Source of the DNA: Thalassotalea hakodatensis
Lineage (GTDB): Bacteria; Pseudomonadota; Gammaproteobacteria; Enterobacterales; Alteromonadaceae
Assembly: GCF_030295995.1 (NCBI RefSeq)
Contig: NZ_AP027365.1
Coordinates: 3,938,066-4,002,065 of the forward strand
Reading direction: 5' to 3'
DNA length: 64,000 bases
Positions 36,595 through 44,864 of the stretch are shown here, piece by piece. Numbering within the stretch: position 1 is the stretch's first letter; every line of letters starts with the position of its first letter. The notes beneath the pieces were generated by a model. The model was given only the letters and a program-made list of their open reading frames with translations, ran no database searches and was not told where the DNA came from. The position numbers and the translations under genes are program-made.

Positions 36595-37326
36595 ATGAAC
36601 ATTAAAAAAGGACTAGCAATTGGCTTAGCAGCTTTAGGTTTATCACTTTCAGCACAAGCTTCGGATATCAACGTTGGTGGTGTAGTTTGGGATCCGGATT
36701 CAGTGAATTCTTTCCCAGCTGCAGAAGACTTTTTCAGCAGCGGTAACCTTTTCGAAAATTTCGTTACTCAACCGGGTGACATGGTTAATGGTTTTGGTAT
36801 TTTTACTCAAATGAACAGTGATTCACCAAATGGCGCTTCATTCTGCCCAGGTTGTGAATTAACCTTTACTTTCTCTATGGAGTTAGTAAGTTTCACACCA
36901 ACTTCTGGCAATGATGGTGACTTTGAATTTAAAGATTTAGCTATCGATATTTTTGTTGACCATACCCCTGATTATAGTGCTACAGCTGCGTCTGCTTCAG
37001 GAACACCAGCCGAGTTATGGTTATCTTTAGTAGCAGATGGTTTCCTAACAGGTTCTGCGACCGATTTTGGTACTGGTAGTGATACTGGTACAGGTTCTGC
37101 ATTATTAAACGTAACGGGTGGTTTAGCTGCAGGTAACTTCGATACTAACGGTGAATTTAACGGTACTGACATGGTACTTTCTTCTTCATTCCAACCTGGT
37201 GGCCCTAACGGTCTTCTTAAAGGTGGTTTCGAATTAACTGGTAATTCAATTCCAGAGCCAGCTTCAATCGCTTTATTAGGTTTAGGTATGTTAGGTTTCG
37301 CTGCTTCACGCAAGCGCAAAGCATAA
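36595..37326 (+). CDS. PEP-CTERM sorting domain protein
   Basis: A 243-residue exported protein with signal peptide (MNIKKGLAIGLAALGLSLSA) and a C-terminal PEP-CTERM signal: IPEPASIALLGLGMLGFAAS followed by RKRKA. Exosortase would cleave there and send the protein to the cell surface or exopolysaccharide. The middle is rich in Ser, Gly, Thr, Asp and Phe and low in charge, with two Cys (SFCPGCELTF). AGGAGA precedes the start at ideal spacing. No exosortase gene is in the window. Function unknown; probably surface or biofilm matrix. Confidence 0.9.
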   Translation: MNIKKGLAIGLAALGLSLSAQASDINVGGVVWDPDSVNSFPAAEDFFSSGNLFENFVTQPGDMVNGFGIFTQMNSDSPNGASFCPGCELTFTFSMELVSFTPTSGNDGDFEFKDLAIDIFVDHTPDYSATAASASGTPAELWLSLVADGFLTGSATDFGTGSDTGTGSALLNVTGGLAAGNFDTNGEFNGTDMVLSSSFQPGGPNGLLKGGFELTGNSIPEPASIALLGLGMLGFAASRKRKA

Positions 37327-37351
37327 TTACTTAATACTAAATAAGAAATTT

Positions 37352-37378
37352 AAAAGCCACTCATTGAGTGGCTTTTTT
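37352..37378 (+). terminator. Rho-independent terminator after the PEP-CTERM gene
   Basis: AAAAGCCACTC pairs with GAGTGGCTTTT with a tiny loop and is followed by T, about 25 bases beyond the stop codon. Confidence 0.85.
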
Positions 37379-37685
37379 AATGCCTTAACTTTAACAACAC
37401 TCTTCTTAAACACTCCACACGATACTCACCCAATACAGCCATCATTGGCGCACAGCAATAATAGTTGTTCCTGCACGAATAATGAAGAATTATGCAATGT
37501 AAAGAAAAAACCTGTAGTGAAACTTTAAAAACAAACTATACGCCTGCACTTTCGTACTTATACCAATTCGCATAAAGATTAAGTCAGTTCAGAGCGATGT
37601 CAGAGGTGGGAGAATAAGCGAAACATTTGTTCTACATCAAACACGTTTTGCGCAATTATCGCGCCTCTAACAGGCTCCCAAAGGG

Positions 37686-38962
37686 CTGACGGATCCCCAT
37701 TTTTATATAACTGAACATATTTGATAATAAGCTAAAAAGTTTTCTCGACTTTTCTGTAGATAGTGATTTTTAATTTTGTGGAGTCTATGCCGAATTACTT
37801 GCTTCGCCAATGTAAGAAACGATAGAACTCTGCGGTGTTTTATCGTATTAGCCTGAAACATTATTTGCCAATTGCGCTGCTCCGCTTCAAAGCCAACAAA
37901 CCAAAGTAATAGACTGGCTAAACATGCAATTAAGCACAAGGCACTCATTCGCCTTACGCCTTGTGTTTTACTAAACCGCCACGAAAAGCCATATTGTTGG
38001 CTTTTGTCATCGCGAAAGTTTTGCTCAATTTGCATCCTTTTACTGTACAACTTAATTACTTGATCACTAGTGAGTGTATTATCTGATGTTGCGAGTAACC
38101 ATGGCTCATGAGCATGCCGTCGATACATGCGAGTATCTTTAGTAAAACGGCTATTCCCTTTTCGTCCTTTGTATTTTCCTTTGTACAAATGGAGAAATGC
38201 ATCACATGCTGTTGGACTGTGTTGAGTAACCCTCGCTTTGCCAAGTCGAGTTGGTTGACAGCTCGCTCCCTGATGAAAGGCAGGGAGTTTTTCCCAAGTA
38301 TTTTTACCTTCTAACTTACATGTCATCGTGCCTCTGAGACGGCCAATAAAGTGCCATCCTAATGAACGGACTTTAGTATACCAAGGAGTAAGAAAACCAC
38401 CATCTGACAAAATATAAACGGACCGGTGTTCACCAATAACTTGAAGGAGGTTGTCTAAAAATCTGGCATTGGTTTCTGGCGTATCAAAATCTTTTAATTC
38501 AACAACCATGTTGTAAAGCACTAAAGAACGGCCGTCAACGAGTAAACTCGCTCTAAGCAGGTGGTAATCTGAACGACAACAACCACTCCAGTCCACTGCA
38601 ATGGCTAAATAAGGCAAGTTGCTAATGATTGGTTTGGCCAACGAAGCGTATATTTCAACTTGTTGGTTAAACAAATGCTCGTTATTAAGAAAACGATCAA
38701 CCCTTTTTATTTTATGCTTAATGTTCGCACGCCCAGCTAAGTAACGCCCCAAACTTGTTAAGGTTAATCTATCAGACGCTATAAGTGCTTCAGAGCATGC
38801 TTTAAGTGTCTTCATTCTCGCTTGATTGAAATTCGATAAGGACTTATCAAAGAAGTTATGGCAAAGTAAGGATTCAGGCATAGCATTTTACTCTTATTTT
38901 TGTTTTGACGAACTAATAAGATCATAAAATGTTGTGCCTGTCATTTTTTGGGGATTCGTCAG
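37686..38962 (-). mobile_element. IS10-like insertion sequence (IS4 family), copy A
   Basis: A 1277-bp element with terminal repeats CTGACGGATCCCC (left) and CTGACGAATCCCC (right, reverse strand), one mismatch. It is flanked by the 9-bp direct duplication CCCAAAGGG (37677-37685 and 38963-38971). The ends and the 9-bp duplication match the IS10/IS50 style. It carries one transposase gene. Its ends and its transposase match copy B at 43061-44337, which is in the opposite orientation. Confidence 0.93.
37703..38881 (-). CDS. IS4-family (IS10-like) transposase, copy A
   Basis: A 392-residue DDE transposase very like Tn10 transposase (402 residues). Features seen: NIKHKIKRVDRFLNNEHLFN, first catalytic Asp region IAVDWSGC, second YILSDGGFLTPWY, and the YREK-type region with the catalytic Glu in YSKRMQIEQNFRDDKS. 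Protein sequence is identical to copy B, so transposition or duplication is recent. No frameshift or internal stop, so it should be active. Confidence 0.95.
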   Translation of the reverse strand: MPESLLCHNFFDKSLSNFNQARMKTLKACSEALIASDRLTLTSLGRYLAGRANIKHKIKRVDRFLNNEHLFNQQVEIYASLAKPIISNLPYLAIAVDWSGCCRSDYHLLRASLLVDGRSLVLYNMVVELKDFDTPETNARFLDNLLQVIGEHRSVYILSDGGFLTPWYTKVRSLGWHFIGRLRGTMTCKLEGKNTWEKLPAFHQGASCQPTRLGKARVTQHSPTACDAFLHLYKGKYKGRKGNSRFTKDTRMYRRHAHEPWLLATSDNTLTSDQVIKLYSKRMQIEQNFRDDKSQQYGFSWRFSKTQGVRRMSALCLIACLASLLLWFVGFEAEQRNWQIMFQANTIKHRRVLSFLTLAKQVIRHRLHKIKNHYLQKSRENFLAYYQICSVI

Positions 38963-39307
38963 CCCAAAGGGCGAGTTTAAACGCTTCATAGCCTGTGTTG
39001 TTGATTTTGAAAAGGACGCTACAAGGATGTAGCTTATTAGAGAACGCAGGAGCACGTTCTCCTGAATAACCATTCTCTGCAATCAACGCCGTGCCTCTAA
39101 AGCGTTTAACTCTCGCTGAATGACCGAATATTTATGCGAATTGGTATTAATGAGTTTACGTGCATCAATAGATCTTCTTCACAGAAGCTTCACAACTAGA
39201 TTGCTACCTTTGGATTATTCAACCATTTATTTAGTTAGCAACATGAGAGTTCTCTACTTCTTTTTAATTTTTTTTTAACTGCGTGTAACAGCAAGCATCT
39301 GGATATT

Positions 39308-40624
39308 ATGCCTGACTTAAAAGATCCGACCATTGTTAATAAACAGCTTACTGTGAATCAAATGCACCAAGACATCGATTACTTAATTGAAGGTGCTTTA
39401 GCAAGGCACCCAGACTTTTCTGCCTATGCCAATCTTGAAGAACTAAGTCGAGCAATACATAAAGTTAAACAAGAAATTACCAAGCCTATGATCAGAGCAG
39501 AGTTTTATCGTTATATCGGTAAACTTAACCATCTTTTTAATGACGGACATTCTTTCTTAATTTGGCCTTACAACGAGTGGAAAATCATAAAAGAGCAAGG
39601 AAAGTTAATATTTCCATTTGATATTGTAATTTCTGAGTCTGCAGAGATTATTATCAAAAATACTTATAGCGACGTTAATAATAAACTTATAGCTGGAACA
39701 ACCATAAATAAAATCAACGGAGTGCCATCTAAAGAACTGATTAGCGCTCTCCAACAGTATGTAGGTGGTGAGACGCAGCGACTAAGAGAGCAAATTGCTG
39801 CAGAACGTTTTAGTCTAGTACTTTGGGCTGTTTATGGTTTCATCAGCCAATTTGAGCTAGAAGTTTCCTTAGATAACAAAACGTCTACACTTTTAGTAAG
39901 CACCGGGCAAAAGTGGGAACAAAATATAGTTGCAGGAACCAAAAAACCATACTATTACAAAGTCATTAAGCCTGGTGTTGGCTACTTATATCTAGAACAT
40001 TTTGATATTGATCCCGATACATTTGAAGAGTTCATTGATAAAACATTCACTGAAATCAAGCAAGAAAAAATTAGCTCTCTTATTATTGATATACGTAACA
40101 ATTCAGGAGGAAATACCGACACAGTTACTTATTTAACTCGCTATATAGCGGACAAGCCATTTCGGTTAATCTCGTCTGTACGTGAAAAGTTAAATCAAGA
40201 TAATCGTGGTTGGTTTGACTATAAAGGTGAAGTAGGTAAAATCATCACTAAAGAATGGACAGATATGGAAAAACCGATAGCAAACGGATATCAATTTACT
40301 GGTAATACTTATTTACTAATTGGTGCTGTAAGTTACTCTTCAGCAATAGTTTTTGCTACAACATTAAAAGATAACCAATTCGCCACTCTAGTTGGTGAAG
40401 TTACAGGCGGTTTTGCGAATCAAACAGCGCAAGGTAATCTATTTAACTTGCCAAACTCTCAATTACGCGCTTATATTGCAACGCGTAGTTTAGTGCGTCC
40501 GAGCGGTGATTTAACTCGTCAAGGCGTTGTTCCACATCATATTGCTTATAATTCTCCAGATGATATCAAAGCTCAACAAGATGCTGGTATCGAGCGTATT
40601 TTGTCGTTAATAGGGATAAAATAA
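39308..40624 (+). CDS. S41-family peptidase (lipoprotein start out of frame)
   Basis: A 438-residue S41 (tail-specific protease family) peptidase. Core motifs: GVGYLYLEHFDIDPDTFEEF, SLIIDIRNNSGGNTDTV, catalytic Ser region AVSYSSAIVFATTL and VGEVTGGFANQTAQG. The annotated ATG lacks a signal peptide and a good ribosome site. Upstream, ATG 39243 encodes MRVLYFFLIFF and then stops in a run of nine T (39268-39276). One extra T would continue as LTAC and read into this frame, giving a normal lipoprotein signal with lipobox. The true gene therefore probably starts at 39243 and is frameshifted, phase-variable, slippage-dependent or mis-sequenced. First gene of an operon with a two-component system. 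Confidence 0.85.
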   Translation: MPDLKDPTIVNKQLTVNQMHQDIDYLIEGALARHPDFSAYANLEELSRAIHKVKQEITKPMIRAEFYRYIGKLNHLFNDGHSFLIWPYNEWKIIKEQGKLIFPFDIVISESAEIIIKNTYSDVNNKLIAGTTINKINGVPSKELISALQQYVGGETQRLREQIAAERFSLVLWAVYGFISQFELEVSLDNKTSTLLVSTGQKWEQNIVAGTKKPYYYKVIKPGVGYLYLEHFDIDPDTFEEFIDKTFTEIKQEKISSLIIDIRNNSGGNTDTVTYLTRYIADKPFRLISSVREKLNQDNRGWFDYKGEVGKIITKEWTDMEKPIANGYQFTGNTYLLIGAVSYSSAIVFATTLKDNQFATLVGEVTGGFANQTAQGNLFNLPNSQLRAYIATRSLVRPSGDLTRQGVVPHHIAYNSPDDIKAQQDAGIERILSLIGIK

Positions 40625-40626
40625 CT

Positions 40627-41313
40627 ATGCCAGAAACGTATACAATATTGATTGTAGAAGACAACATAGATATTGCAGGTCAACTTGGTCATTATTTAGG
40701 TGAAAAAGGCTTTGTAACTGATTTCGCCCATGATGGTAAGACCGCAATCAACTTACTCGCTAAAGAGCGCTTTGATATAGTCATATTAGATCTTATGTTG
40801 CCAGATACCAATGGCCTTGCGATATGCAAACATATAAAACAAACGTCTGAAACAAACATTCCTGTCCTCATGCTAACAGCAAGAGATAGTTTGGGAGAAA
40901 AAGTCGATGGGTTTGGTGCAGGTGCCGATGATTATTTAACCAAGCCATTTGCACTTGAGGAAGTTTATGTACGATGTTTAGCGCTAGGTAAACGTAATCA
41001 GCTTCATAAAGCTAGCAGTATTAGTATCGGGTTATTAAATATCGACTTTCTCAAACACAAGGTAACCAGAAATAACCAACCCATTTCGTTATCAAGTACT
41101 GACTTTGCTATTTTGAAGTTGTTAGTGGAAGCTTATCCAAACGCCGTAAATAAACGATTTTTAGCAGAAAAAATATGGGGTGATGAGTTGCCTAAAACAG
41201 ATGCCATCCGCAGTCATATATACACTTTAAGAAATGCAGTAGACAAACCTTTTGAATATGCCATGATTAAAACTTTACATGGTATTGGCTTTAAGTTAGA
41301 AGTTCCAGATTAA
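40627..41313 (+). CDS. OmpR-family response regulator
   Basis: A 228-residue regulator with a receiver domain at ~1-120 (ILIVEDNIDIAGQLGHYLG, phospho-acceptor Asp in VILDLMLPDTNG, MLTARDS, DDYLTKPFALEEV) and a C-terminal OmpR/PhoB winged helix at ~130-226 (SLSSTDFAILKLLVEAYPN, LRNAVDKPF, IKTLHGIGFKLE). It starts 2 bases after the peptidase stop, so all three genes are one operon. Target promoters unknown. Confidence 0.95.
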   Translation: MPETYTILIVEDNIDIAGQLGHYLGEKGFVTDFAHDGKTAINLLAKERFDIVILDLMLPDTNGLAICKHIKQTSETNIPVLMLTARDSLGEKVDGFGAGADDYLTKPFALEEVYVRCLALGKRNQLHKASSISIGLLNIDFLKHKVTRNNQPISLSSTDFAILKLLVEAYPNAVNKRFLAEKIWGDELPKTDAIRSHIYTLRNAVDKPFEYAMIKTLHGIGFKLEVPD

Positions 41314-41321
41314 AGTGGCAC

Positions 41322-42602
41322 ATGGATAATACACAACGTAGTTTACCCTCTGCAATTACTTACCTTGTGGTTGGGTTGGCACTGACATATACTGTTATCT
41401 ACAGCCTACTAATTCTAACCTACTCATGGATAGTTGAAGATAATATATTCAACCGTTTAGTAGCTTCTGAAGCGAATTACATTGAACAACAGTTTTTACT
41501 AACAAATAAAGTCTCTCCCCCTCGTGCAGGGTTTATTACGCTACATAAAAATTGGCATGATGTACCAGTTAAAATAGCCAAAGGTTATGTTATTAATCCC
41601 AAACAGGTTGAATATTCGCTTGATGATGGTCGTTCCGTACATGTTCAAGTATTTGAACTCGGTGGAAATGTTTACACCTTGCTAGCCGATGTGGCAGGCT
41701 TTGAGGTAAGCAGAGATTACCTACCTAATATTATTGTTTGGTTAGTGGCATTCGCGACTTTTCTTGCGTTTATTGTCTCTATGGTAGCTTATTTAATTGC
41801 AAAACGAATCACTAATCCTATTAAGATACTTGCTAATGATGTGAGCAAATTTTCAGTGAATTACATTCCGAAAGACTTTGCCCACTCCTACCCAGATAAT
41901 GAGCTTAGAATATTGGCGACGAAGATCGAGCAAAGCTTCAGTCAATTACAGGCCGCACTCAAAAGAGAGGTGAACTTTACCCGTGACGTAAGTCATGAAA
42001 TTCGAACGCCGATTAGCATCGTGAAAAATGTACTTAGTAATTACCAGAAGTCTCTAACTTTAAGCTCTGAAGAATTTGAACAGATTTACCAGGCTAACTT
42101 TGAACTTGAAAAAATCACTCATACATTATTAGCTTTAGCAAGAAATGAATCAAGTGAAACCACCAGTGTAAATTTAACTGAGCTCATTGAAAATATAGTA
42201 TTGCAACATTTTGAGCTAAATCATTCTGAGAAAGGTAAAGCACTGAAATTAAAACTACAATTAGAAGAAAATGTCTTTCAAACAGTCAATAAAAATTTAG
42301 TCCAAATATTACTCAATAATATACTGTCCAATATAGTGCAATACGCCACTGCAACTCATGTTGCTATATTGCTCTCCAGCGTTGGTATGTCCTTTAGAAA
42401 TCAGACGGCAGATTTGGTGCCAAACCAACCACAAAGAAGTGGCACTAAAAGTTTTTCCAGTACAGGCATAGGACAAGGGCTTAATTTAATTGAGCGAATT
42501 TGTGAAACAAATGGCTGGAAAATGAGGGCTGATTACCAGCAAGGAATGTTCGAGCTTAAGATCTATTTCAATCCTCAGGTTACACCAGTAGTTACGGCGT
42601 AA
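41322..42602 (+). CDS. Sensor histidine kinase with shortened ATPase domain
   Basis: A 426-residue membrane sensor kinase with a first helix at ~14-36, a periplasmic domain at ~37-135 and a second helix at ~140-165. A HAMP-like linker (KRITNPIKILANDVSKFS) follows, then a phospho-acceptor His near 225 (DVSHEIRTPISIVKN). The ATPase domain keeps an N-box-like LVQILLNNILSNIVQYA and a G-box TGIGQGLNLIERI, but the usual DxGxG segment is not evident and the region between is short. Kinase activity may be altered. Forms a two-component system with the preceding regulator and probably responds to envelope conditions related to the S41 peptidase. Confidence 0.88.
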   Translation: MDNTQRSLPSAITYLVVGLALTYTVIYSLLILTYSWIVEDNIFNRLVASEANYIEQQFLLTNKVSPPRAGFITLHKNWHDVPVKIAKGYVINPKQVEYSLDDGRSVHVQVFELGGNVYTLLADVAGFEVSRDYLPNIIVWLVAFATFLAFIVSMVAYLIAKRITNPIKILANDVSKFSVNYIPKDFAHSYPDNELRILATKIEQSFSQLQAALKREVNFTRDVSHEIRTPISIVKNVLSNYQKSLTLSSEEFEQIYQANFELEKITHTLLALARNESSETTSVNLTELIENIVLQHFELNHSEKGKALKLKLQLEENVFQTVNKNLVQILLNNILSNIVQYATATHVAILLSSVGMSFRNQTADLVPNQPQRSGTKSFSSTGIGQGLNLIERICETNGWKMRADYQQGMFELKIYFNPQVTPVVTA

Positions 42603-42678
42603 ATTAGTTTAATTTTCATTTTAGCTTATCTATACAAGTATTAAATTAATGTACCTTCTCTTTATTGAGGAGCGCTTC

Positions 42679-42896
42679 ATGAAAACTTATCTACTCGCGC
42701 ATTAATAGCCGTCTTATAAAATATTAATCAATCATTAGCTGAGATGCGTTTCACCCCACTGAATTCTGAGTATGGAAATGAGGGGACAACAACATATTTG
42801 GTATCGATTGAAAGTGGTATTGCATTGTATGTTGTTAGCCATAAGTGTAGTGAGGTACATGTTCATAATCATAAAAATTACTTGCCTCTAATTTAG
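42679..42896 (+). pseudogene. Remnant of a small exported protein gene
   Basis: An ATG with a good ribosome site (GAGGAGCG) starts MKTYLLAH and then stops. After a one-base shift the frame reads LIAV-L, stop, NINQSLAEMRFTPLNSEYGN and stays open to a TAG near 42896. This looks like a signal peptide plus short mature protein broken by a frameshift and a stop. A second, more decayed sequence similar to its middle lies at about 46050-46120. Family not recognised. Confidence 0.35.
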
Positions 42897-43060
42897 GGTC
42901 TGTTGATCTTTCGCATTTATTTTTGCAGCAGTTTATACCAATTCGCATAAAGATTAAGTCAGTTCAGAGCGATGTCAGAGGTGGGAGAATAAGCAAAACG
43001 TGGCAGGTATAGTTGTTACGTTTTGCGCAATTATCGCGCCTCTAACACGCTCCCAAAGGG

Positions 43061-44337
43061 CTGACGAATCCCCAAAAAATGACAGGCACAACATTTTATG
43101 ATCTTATTAGTTCGTCAAAACAAAAATAAGAGTAAAATGCTATGCCTGAATCCTTACTTTGCCATAACTTCTTTGATAAGTCCTTATCGAATTTCAATCA
43201 AGCGAGAATGAAGACACTTAAAGCATGCTCTGAAGCACTTATAGCGTCTGATAGATTAACCTTAACAAGTTTGGGGCGTTACTTAGCTGGGCGTGCGAAC
43301 ATTAAGCATAAAATAAAAAGGGTTGATCGTTTTCTTAATAACGAGCATTTGTTTAACCAACAAGTTGAAATATACGCTTCGTTGGCCAAACCAATCATTA
43401 GCAACTTGCCTTATTTAGCCATTGCAGTGGACTGGAGTGGTTGTTGTCGTTCAGATTACCACCTGCTTAGAGCGAGTTTACTCGTTGATGGTCGTTCTTT
43501 AGTGCTTTACAACATGGTTGTTGAATTAAAAGATTTTGATACGCCAGAAACCAATGCCAGATTTTTAGACAACCTCCTTCAAGTTATTGGTGAACACCGG
43601 TCCGTTTATATTTTGTCAGATGGTGGTTTTCTTACTCCTTGGTATACTAAAGTCCGTTCATTAGGATGGCACTTTATTGGCCGTCTCAGAGGCACGATGA
43701 CATGTAAGTTAGAAGGTAAAAATACTTGGGAAAAACTCCCTGCCTTTCATCAGGGAGCGAGCTGTCAACCAACTCGACTTGGCAAAGCGAGGGTTACTCA
43801 ACACAGTCCAACAGCATGTGATGCATTTCTCCATTTGTACAAAGGAAAATACAAAGGACGAAAAGGGAATAGCCGTTTTACTAAAGATACTCGCATGTAT
43901 CGACGGCATGCTCATGAGCCATGGTTACTCGCAACATCAGATAATACACTCACTAGTGATCAAGTAATTAAGTTGTACAGTAAAAGGATGCAAATTGAGC
44001 AAAACTTTCGCGATGACAAAAGCCAACAATATGGCTTTTCGTGGCGGTTTAGTAAAACACAAGGCGTAAGGCGAATGAGTGCCTTGTGCTTAATTGCATG
44101 TTTAGCCAGTCTATTACTTTGGTTTGTTGGCTTTGAAGCGGAGCAGCGCAATTGGCAAATAATGTTTCAGGCTAATACGATAAAACACCGCAGAGTTCTA
44201 TCGTTTCTTACATTGGCGAAGCAAGTAATTCGGCATAGACTCCACAAAATTAAAAATCACTATCTACAGAAAAGTCGAGAAAACTTTTTAGCTTATTATC
44301 AAATATGTTCAGTTATATAAAAATGGGGATCCGTCAG
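43061..44337 (+). mobile_element. IS10-like insertion sequence (IS4 family), copy B
   Basis: 1277 bp, the same length as copy A, in reverse orientation. Ends are CTGACGAATCCCC and, on the other strand, CTGACGGATCCCC. The 9-bp direct repeats CCCAAAGGG lie at 43052-43060 and 44338-44346. Where checked at both ends, the two copies match exactly as reverse complements. Confidence 0.93.
43142..44320 (+). CDS. IS4-family (IS10-like) transposase, copy B
   Basis: A 392-residue transposase identical in protein sequence to copy A, with the same DDE regions (IAVDWSGC, YILSDGGF, YSKRMQIEQNFRDDKS). Complete and apparently functional. Together with copy A it brackets the S41 peptidase/two-component operon as inverted repeats, a substrate for inversion by homologous recombination. 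Confidence 0.95.
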   Translation: MPESLLCHNFFDKSLSNFNQARMKTLKACSEALIASDRLTLTSLGRYLAGRANIKHKIKRVDRFLNNEHLFNQQVEIYASLAKPIISNLPYLAIAVDWSGCCRSDYHLLRASLLVDGRSLVLYNMVVELKDFDTPETNARFLDNLLQVIGEHRSVYILSDGGFLTPWYTKVRSLGWHFIGRLRGTMTCKLEGKNTWEKLPAFHQGASCQPTRLGKARVTQHSPTACDAFLHLYKGKYKGRKGNSRFTKDTRMYRRHAHEPWLLATSDNTLTSDQVIKLYSKRMQIEQNFRDDKSQQYGFSWRFSKTQGVRRMSALCLIACLASLLLWFVGFEAEQRNWQIMFQANTIKHRRVLSFLTLAKQVIRHRLHKIKNHYLQKSRENFLAYYQICSVI

Positions 44338-44393
44338 CCCAAAGGGCGAGTTTAAACGCTTCATAGCCTGTGTTGTTGATTTTAACAAGGACG

Positions 44394-44864
44394 CTACAAA
44401 ATGATTTGCTCTATTGCGTTTTTGTCTAATCGGGTATGTCTGATGTCTTCTGCAATAGTTGCCCCTATAGCTTGATAAAATTGACGACCAGAATCATTAT
44501 CTGAGGCTACGATCCAATCAATACGTGCCATATCGTTATCTTTCGATATTTGACAAAGGCGCTTAATGAGTTCCTTCCCAAAGCCATATCCGCGATATTC
44601 TTCGTATATATACAAATCATCAAGCCATAAACCAGGTTTTGCTAAAAACGTTGAATAAATTTCGTAATATGTAGCAATTCCTACTAACTGACTGTTAATT
44701 TCAGCAACAATAGCTTTGACTTTGGGTTGCTGGGAAAAAAACATTGTTGCAAGTATTTCTTCATCGAGAATTAAAGAGTCTATACAGCCATCAAATTCCG
44801 CTTTTGCTTGAATTAACGATAAAACAGCCGTTAAATCTTTTTCTTGAATCTCTCTTATCATCAT
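44394..44864 (-). CDS. GNAT-family N-acetyltransferase
   Basis: A 156-residue GCN5-related acetyltransferase: IREIQEKDLTAVLSLIQ at the start, then AEINSQLVGIATYYEIYS and LWLDDLYIYEEYRGYGFGKE with the acetyl-CoA loop RGYGFGKELIKRL, then DWIVASDNDSGRQFYQAIGA. The substrate is unknown. Its last codon and stop lie at the junction with the truncated MITE (TTG TAG, the TAG from GACGCTACAA), so the original C-terminus may have been replaced. It overlaps the preceding gene's stop by 4 bases and forms an operon with it. Confidence 0.88.
   Translation of the reverse strand: MMIREIQEKDLTAVLSLIQAKAEFDGCIDSLILDEEILATMFFSQQPKVKAIVAEINSQLVGIATYYEIYSTFLAKPGLWLDDLYIYEEYRGYGFGKELIKRLCQISKDNDMARIDWIVASDNDSGRQFYQAIGATIAEDIRHTRLDKNAIEQIIL

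Larger units (their letters stand above)
37558..39150 (+). mobile_element. MITE copy 2, split by an IS10-like insertion
   Basis: The element begins TTATACCAATTCGCATAAAG and ends TTTATGCGAATTGGTATTA, giving a 17-bp terminal inverted repeat (ATACCAATTCGCATAAA). Halves at 37558-37685 and 38963-39150 flank the IS. Joined at the 9-bp duplication they rebuild the uninterrupted layout seen at 29036-29328. It has no coding capacity, so it would need an outside transposase. Confidence 0.8.
42933..44399 (+). mobile_element. MITE copy 3, split by an IS10-like insertion and truncated
   Basis: The left part begins TTATACCAATTCGCATAAAG at 42933 and runs to 43060. The right part resumes after the IS (44338-44399) and stops abruptly at GACGCTACAA, lacking the last ~120 bases and the right terminal repeat. 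An inner stretch around 42993-43020 differs from copy 2. The IS sits at the same CCCAAAGGG site as in copy 2 but in the other orientation. Confidence 0.75.

Noticed and set aside
37686-44337. Composite transposon (Tn10-like) made of the two inverted IS10-like copies and the enclosed operon
   Set aside because: Each IS has its own pair of CCCAAAGGG duplications and sits inside its own MITE, with MITE halves on both sides. This fits separate insertions rather than movement of the whole block.
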